From assembly GCF_019345465.1 (NCBI RefSeq), contig NZ_JAHKRC010000002.1, positions 124,001-188,000 of the forward strand: DNA of 64,000 nt, written 5' to 3'. This document shows, in pieces, positions 61,852 through 64,000 of this stretch. Under the pieces are notes generated by a model, which was given only the letters and a program-made list of their open reading frames with translations, was not told where the DNA came from and made no database searches. The stretch is from Pseudomonas sp. NKUCC02_KPG (lineage in GTDB: Bacteria > Pseudomonadota > Gammaproteobacteria > Pseudomonadales > Pseudomonadaceae). The first letter of the stretch is position 1, and each line of letters begins with the position of its first letter. Position numbers and translations under genes: made by a program.

Positions 61852-62273
61852 CTTAAACCGGCGATTAGCAGACGTTAAAACCCTCACTTGCGGCCCTTTA
61901 AAGTTCGTGCGTTCTTGCTTCACGACATTTCTCACGATCCGCCTTTGGCGGTCGTGGTCAAGGCAATTCGGTTTTGATTCATGGCGCTGACAGTAGCTGC
62001 GGATTGGCAAGTTGGTGCCGGGAATGGGAAGACCGATTGACGTGTCTAGCGTTGAGGTACGTTTTGACCGAAAGCAGGCGATCACCCAGCACGGTCAATT
62101 TTTGAGTGCCGGCAAAAAAAGGCTGGGGCCGCAGCACACCAAAACCTGCGCAAAACCCACCCTGCAAGCCACAGTTTACCTTTGGCCTATTCACGAATAA
62201 GAGTGCATTTTGTCACCGTTAAATAATATGTTTTTCCTTCATATACAATGACTTAAGAGATTTTACGAGCGAA
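61852..62273. other. Region between the Fic remnant and attR without recognised genes
   Basis: About 420 bases to the right end of the prophage. Short open frames exist but none has support. Confidence 0.45.
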
Positions 62274-62323
62274 CATGGGGTGCTAGGGGTCGAGTGTTCG
62301 AATCACTCCGTCCCGACCATATT
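62274..62323 (+). repeat. attR of the prophage, also left boundary of a second element
   Basis: Identical over 50 bases to 15850-15899 (3' half of tRNA-Pro). The 5' half of the tRNA is absent, so no functional tRNA is encoded here. A different integrase gene begins 75 bases further on, as expected if this site is shared by two tandem elements. Confidence 0.93.
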
Positions 62324-62335
62324 TTTCAATGACTT

Positions 62336-62364
62336 AGGCCAATGTCCCCGACATTGGCCTTTTT
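62336..62364 (+). terminator. Terminator beside attR
   Basis: AGGCCAATGTC pairs perfectly with GACATTGGCCT around CCC, and a T-run follows. It takes the position that the hairpin at 15904-15937 has beside attL, so each element brings its own tRNA terminator. Confidence 0.85.
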
Positions 62365-62398
62365 CATTTTCGGGAGATTTTCGGGGCTTTTCCGATTT

Positions 62399-63577
62399 TC
62401 ATCCCTGCCTCCTCTTCAAGATTGTCAGAACCGGACCTCGTGAGTCGGTTGCTGATACCATATTTGCAGCCTCAATCAGTTGCCCTAGCTCGGCGCCGGA
62501 GTAGTGACTGGTGATGCTACCGTTCTTGTGGCCGAGCAATGCCTTGCGGTCTTCCTCGGTTACACCTGCTGCTCGTAGTCGTCGACCAAACGTGTGCTTC
62601 AAATCGTGAATCCGGATAGACAAGTAGCCAGGGTGAGCGGGGCGAAGGTTTTTCTCCTGCCAGAGTTTCGCCGCTCTCACTCGCGCTTTCTTCCAGGCTG
62701 AATCGTTCATTCGGTGCATCGCGGTCCCGTTGTAAGGAAATACCCATTCCTTGCTGATACCGCGCTGCTTATCAATGATCGACTTGGCCACGTTGTTGAG
62801 CACCACTAAGCGCTCATCTCCGTTCTTTACGCCCGAGCGTTCGTTTCGCCCGCCAAAATCGGCAGGTATCAGAAACACACTTGCGCCCAGTTCCGGTACC
62901 GCAATCTCCCAATCCCACTTCAGCTTGCAGACCTCTTGCTCGCGACAACCTGTGTTCACCTTGAACAAGGCCATCGCCTGCAAGTGGGCAGGCAACTCTC
63001 CAAAAAGAATCGACTGCTCTTCCCATGACATGGGGTAGGGCTTACGGCTCGACTTCTTCTCTTCCAGCTTTGTGAGCATTGGCACGCTATCAAGCCACGG
63101 CCTCATCTCGTCATCTCGCCACTTGCGCGCACAAAGCGTTAAAACCCTCACCACGCGCTCTATTGAGATGTTGACCGTTCTGTTTGCTACCCCTTTCTTC
63201 ACTGTTCCATTGTCCAGTTTTTTTGTTGCAAGCCGATCCTTGATGAATGGCGCAAGCGCCTGGTCATCAATGTGTGTGAGCGGCACTTCTCCAATGAACT
63301 CGATCAGCTGTGACAGGTGATGCGCTGACAACTTGATAGAGGGTTGATCTTGAAACTCTGTGAGAAATCGTGCAGCTGCATGGGAAAAGGTTCTGACTTG
63401 CCTAACGCCATACACTTTTTCCTGTCGCAGCTGCTCTAGCCTGAGAATCAGGTACTGCTCGGCTTCTTCCCTGTCACCAGTTTCAGTGCTTTCGCGAAAT
63501 CGCTGGCCCCGGAAGACCTTATCGATTTGCCAGATGCCGCCTTTTTTGTAGATGCCGGTGATTGTCTTTCGCGCCAT
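62399..63577 (-). CDS. Tyrosine integrase of the second element
   Basis: A 392-residue recombinase unlike the first integrase. The N-terminal part (TGIYKKGGIWQIDKVFRGQR) is arm-binding. Catalytic residues: Arg in FKVNTGCREQEVCKLKW, His-x-x-Lys in IRIHDLKHTFGRRLRAAGV where most relatives have Arg, His in LLGHKNGSITSHY and the nucleophile Tyr359. The stop is 75 bases from the repeated tRNA end. It is transcribed toward the att site. Confidence 0.93.
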   Translation of the reverse strand: MARKTITGIYKKGGIWQIDKVFRGQRFRESTETGDREEAEQYLILRLEQLRQEKVYGVRQVRTFSHAAARFLTEFQDQPSIKLSAHHLSQLIEFIGEVPLTHIDDQALAPFIKDRLATKKLDNGTVKKGVANRTVNISIERVVRVLTLCARKWRDDEMRPWLDSVPMLTKLEEKKSSRKPYPMSWEEQSILFGELPAHLQAMALFKVNTGCREQEVCKLKWDWEIAVPELGASVFLIPADFGGRNERSGVKNGDERLVVLNNVAKSIIDKQRGISKEWVFPYNGTAMHRMNDSAWKKARVRAAKLWQEKNLRPAHPGYLSIRIHDLKHTFGRRLRAAGVTEEDRKALLGHKNGSITSHYSGAELGQLIEAANMVSATDSRGPVLTILKRRQG

Positions 63578-63852
63578 GGATCTAATCCTTGTAGGCGCTC
63601 GCTGCGAGGCCGATTGTTGTCCTGATTGGCTGCTTTTTCAATCGACTTGCGCTCAACGTACGCATCAGCCCAAGCATCGAGCTCAATTCGATCAAAGCCA
63701 ACGCCTTGTTTTCCTATCGGGAATTCGCGCACATTCGGGCGAACTGTTTTGTTGAACTCATCCCGGCACATGCCGAGATAGCCTGGCGCATCCATGGCGC
63801 GGAGGAACCTTGGAGGGGTGGGCGCGACCTGCGCCGCGCTTCGATTTGACAT
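63448..63852 (-). CDS. Putative DNA-binding/excision-associated protein of the second element
   Basis: A 134-residue product from ATG 63852 (GGAG 7 bases upstream) that overlaps the integrase start by 130 bases. AMDAPGYLGMCRDEFNKTVR and REFPIGKQGVGFDRIELDAW form an AlpA-like helix-turn-helix pattern; the C-terminus is basic and Ala/Ser-rich. Such genes before integrases often act as directionality factors. The large overlap is unusual; the C-terminal part may be shorter in reality. Confidence 0.6.
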   Translation of the reverse strand: MSNRSAAQVAPTPPRFLRAMDAPGYLGMCRDEFNKTVRPNVREFPIGKQGVGFDRIELDAWADAYVERKSIEKAANQDNNRPRSERLQGLDPWRERQSPASTKKAASGKSIRSSGASDFAKALKLVTGKKPSST

Positions 63853-63892
63853 AGCTGTCTCCATGCCGCCGCGCTGGGCGGCAGAAGGTTGG

Positions 63893-64000
63893 TTATCGGG
63901 TGGCTTTGGCGAGCGCGGCATCTGCAACCTTCATGGCTGCCTGGGCGTCGTCCACATAGGCTGGATCGAAACCGCCGCACAGATGGATGGTGGCTTGGCA
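63893..64000 (-). CDS. Hypothetical protein, C-terminal end (partial)
   Basis: A frame entering from beyond the window ends at TAA 63893-63895 with the tail FDPAYVDDAQAAMKVADAAL followed by AKATR. It belongs to the second element and shares the direction of the next genes. Function unknown. Confidence 0.5.
   Translation of the reverse strand, partial: CQATIHLCGGFDPAYVDDAQAAMKVADAALAKATR

Larger units (their letters stand above)
15850..62323. mobile_element. Prophage (about 46.5 kb) with lambda-like head and P2-like contractile tail, integrated at tRNA-Pro
   Basis: The element is bounded by the 50-bp direct repeats. It has integrase and excisionase-like genes beside attL, a CI/Cro switch, replication, packaging, head, contractile tail, lysis and methylase genes, and cargo at the right end. 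Structural genes run left to right without visible breaks, so it may still be inducible. Decay is seen only in the cargo near attR (Fic pseudogene). The head genes resemble lambda and the tail genes resemble P2, a known mosaic myovirus layout. Confidence 0.95.
62274..64000. mobile_element. Second tRNA-Pro integrated element (left end only)
   Basis: Starts at the repeated tRNA end and carries a complete tyrosine integrase, an overlapping small gene and the end of a third gene, all on the minus strand as in the first element. The rest lies outside the window; a third copy of the 50-bp repeat is predicted beyond it. Confidence 0.75.

Noticed and set aside
62012..62200. 62-codon frame near attR
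   Set aside because: No ribosome site, no domain, and composition like non-coding sequence.
62274..62323. A second tRNA-Pro gene at the right end
   Set aside because: Only the 3' half is present; the acceptor 5' strand, D-arm and 5' anticodon stem are missing.

Overview
The window is a piece of a Pseudomonas chromosome (P. fluorescens-like). The support is the Pseudomonas-type order thrS-infC-rpmI-rplT-pheS-pheT-ihfA-merR-like-tRNA-Pro, a ribose operon of the Pseudomonas layout (rbsBACRKD plus a nucleoside hydrolase), and moderately high GC with Pseudomonas-like proteins. All product names come from reading motifs and family resemblance; no database search was run.

Layout. (1) 1-6049: ribose uptake and use operon (end of rbsB, rbsA, rbsC, rbsR, rbsK, rbsD) followed by an exported nucleoside hydrolase that could release ribose from nucleosides in the periplasm. 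(2) 6067-8088: small genes (hypotheticals, an I78-type inhibitor lipoprotein, a cold-shock protein, a small secreted protein). (3) 8356-15895: the translation cluster thrS to ihfA and a MerR-like regulator, ending in tRNA-Pro(GGG). A hairpin in front of the thrS ribosome binding site imitates a tRNA-Thr anticodon arm.

(4) 15850-62323: a 46.5-kb prophage bounded by identical 50-bp direct repeats of the tRNA-Pro 3' end. Its left part holds integrase, excisionase-like and small early genes, a PrtN-like activator, and a CI/Cro switch with three matching 19-bp operators. Next come a CII-like regulator, a TOPRIM/VirE-type primase-helicase, a holin, and a lambda-like head module (terminase, gpW, portal, ClpP-like protease, gpD, gpE). 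A P2-like contractile tail module follows (V, W, J, I, fibre, sheath, tube, E/E', tape measure, U, X, D), then endolysin with Rz/Rz1 spanins and a Dam-type methylase.

(5) The prophage carries accessory cargo at two places. Between the CI repressor and the left operon lies an AT-rich reverse transcriptase + SLATT membrane protein pair, preceded on the same strand by a highly structured RNA of about 150 nt: a 13-bp closing stem around five hairpins, two of them with GNRA loops. This is the best candidate for an interesting defence system. At the right end (51118-61851) lies an island with a restriction-modification cassette (RHH regulator, 5-methylcytosine methyltransferase, McrB-like AAA+ GTPase, DUF2357/PD-(D/E)XK McrC-like nuclease, Vsr). 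It also holds a two-gene operon of a DGQHR/DndB-like protein and a HEPN-like protein, and a decayed Fic toxin-antitoxin pair.

(6) 62274-64000: directly after the right repeat, a second and unrelated tyrosine integrase begins, so another element appears to be inserted in tandem at the same tRNA site and runs out of the window.
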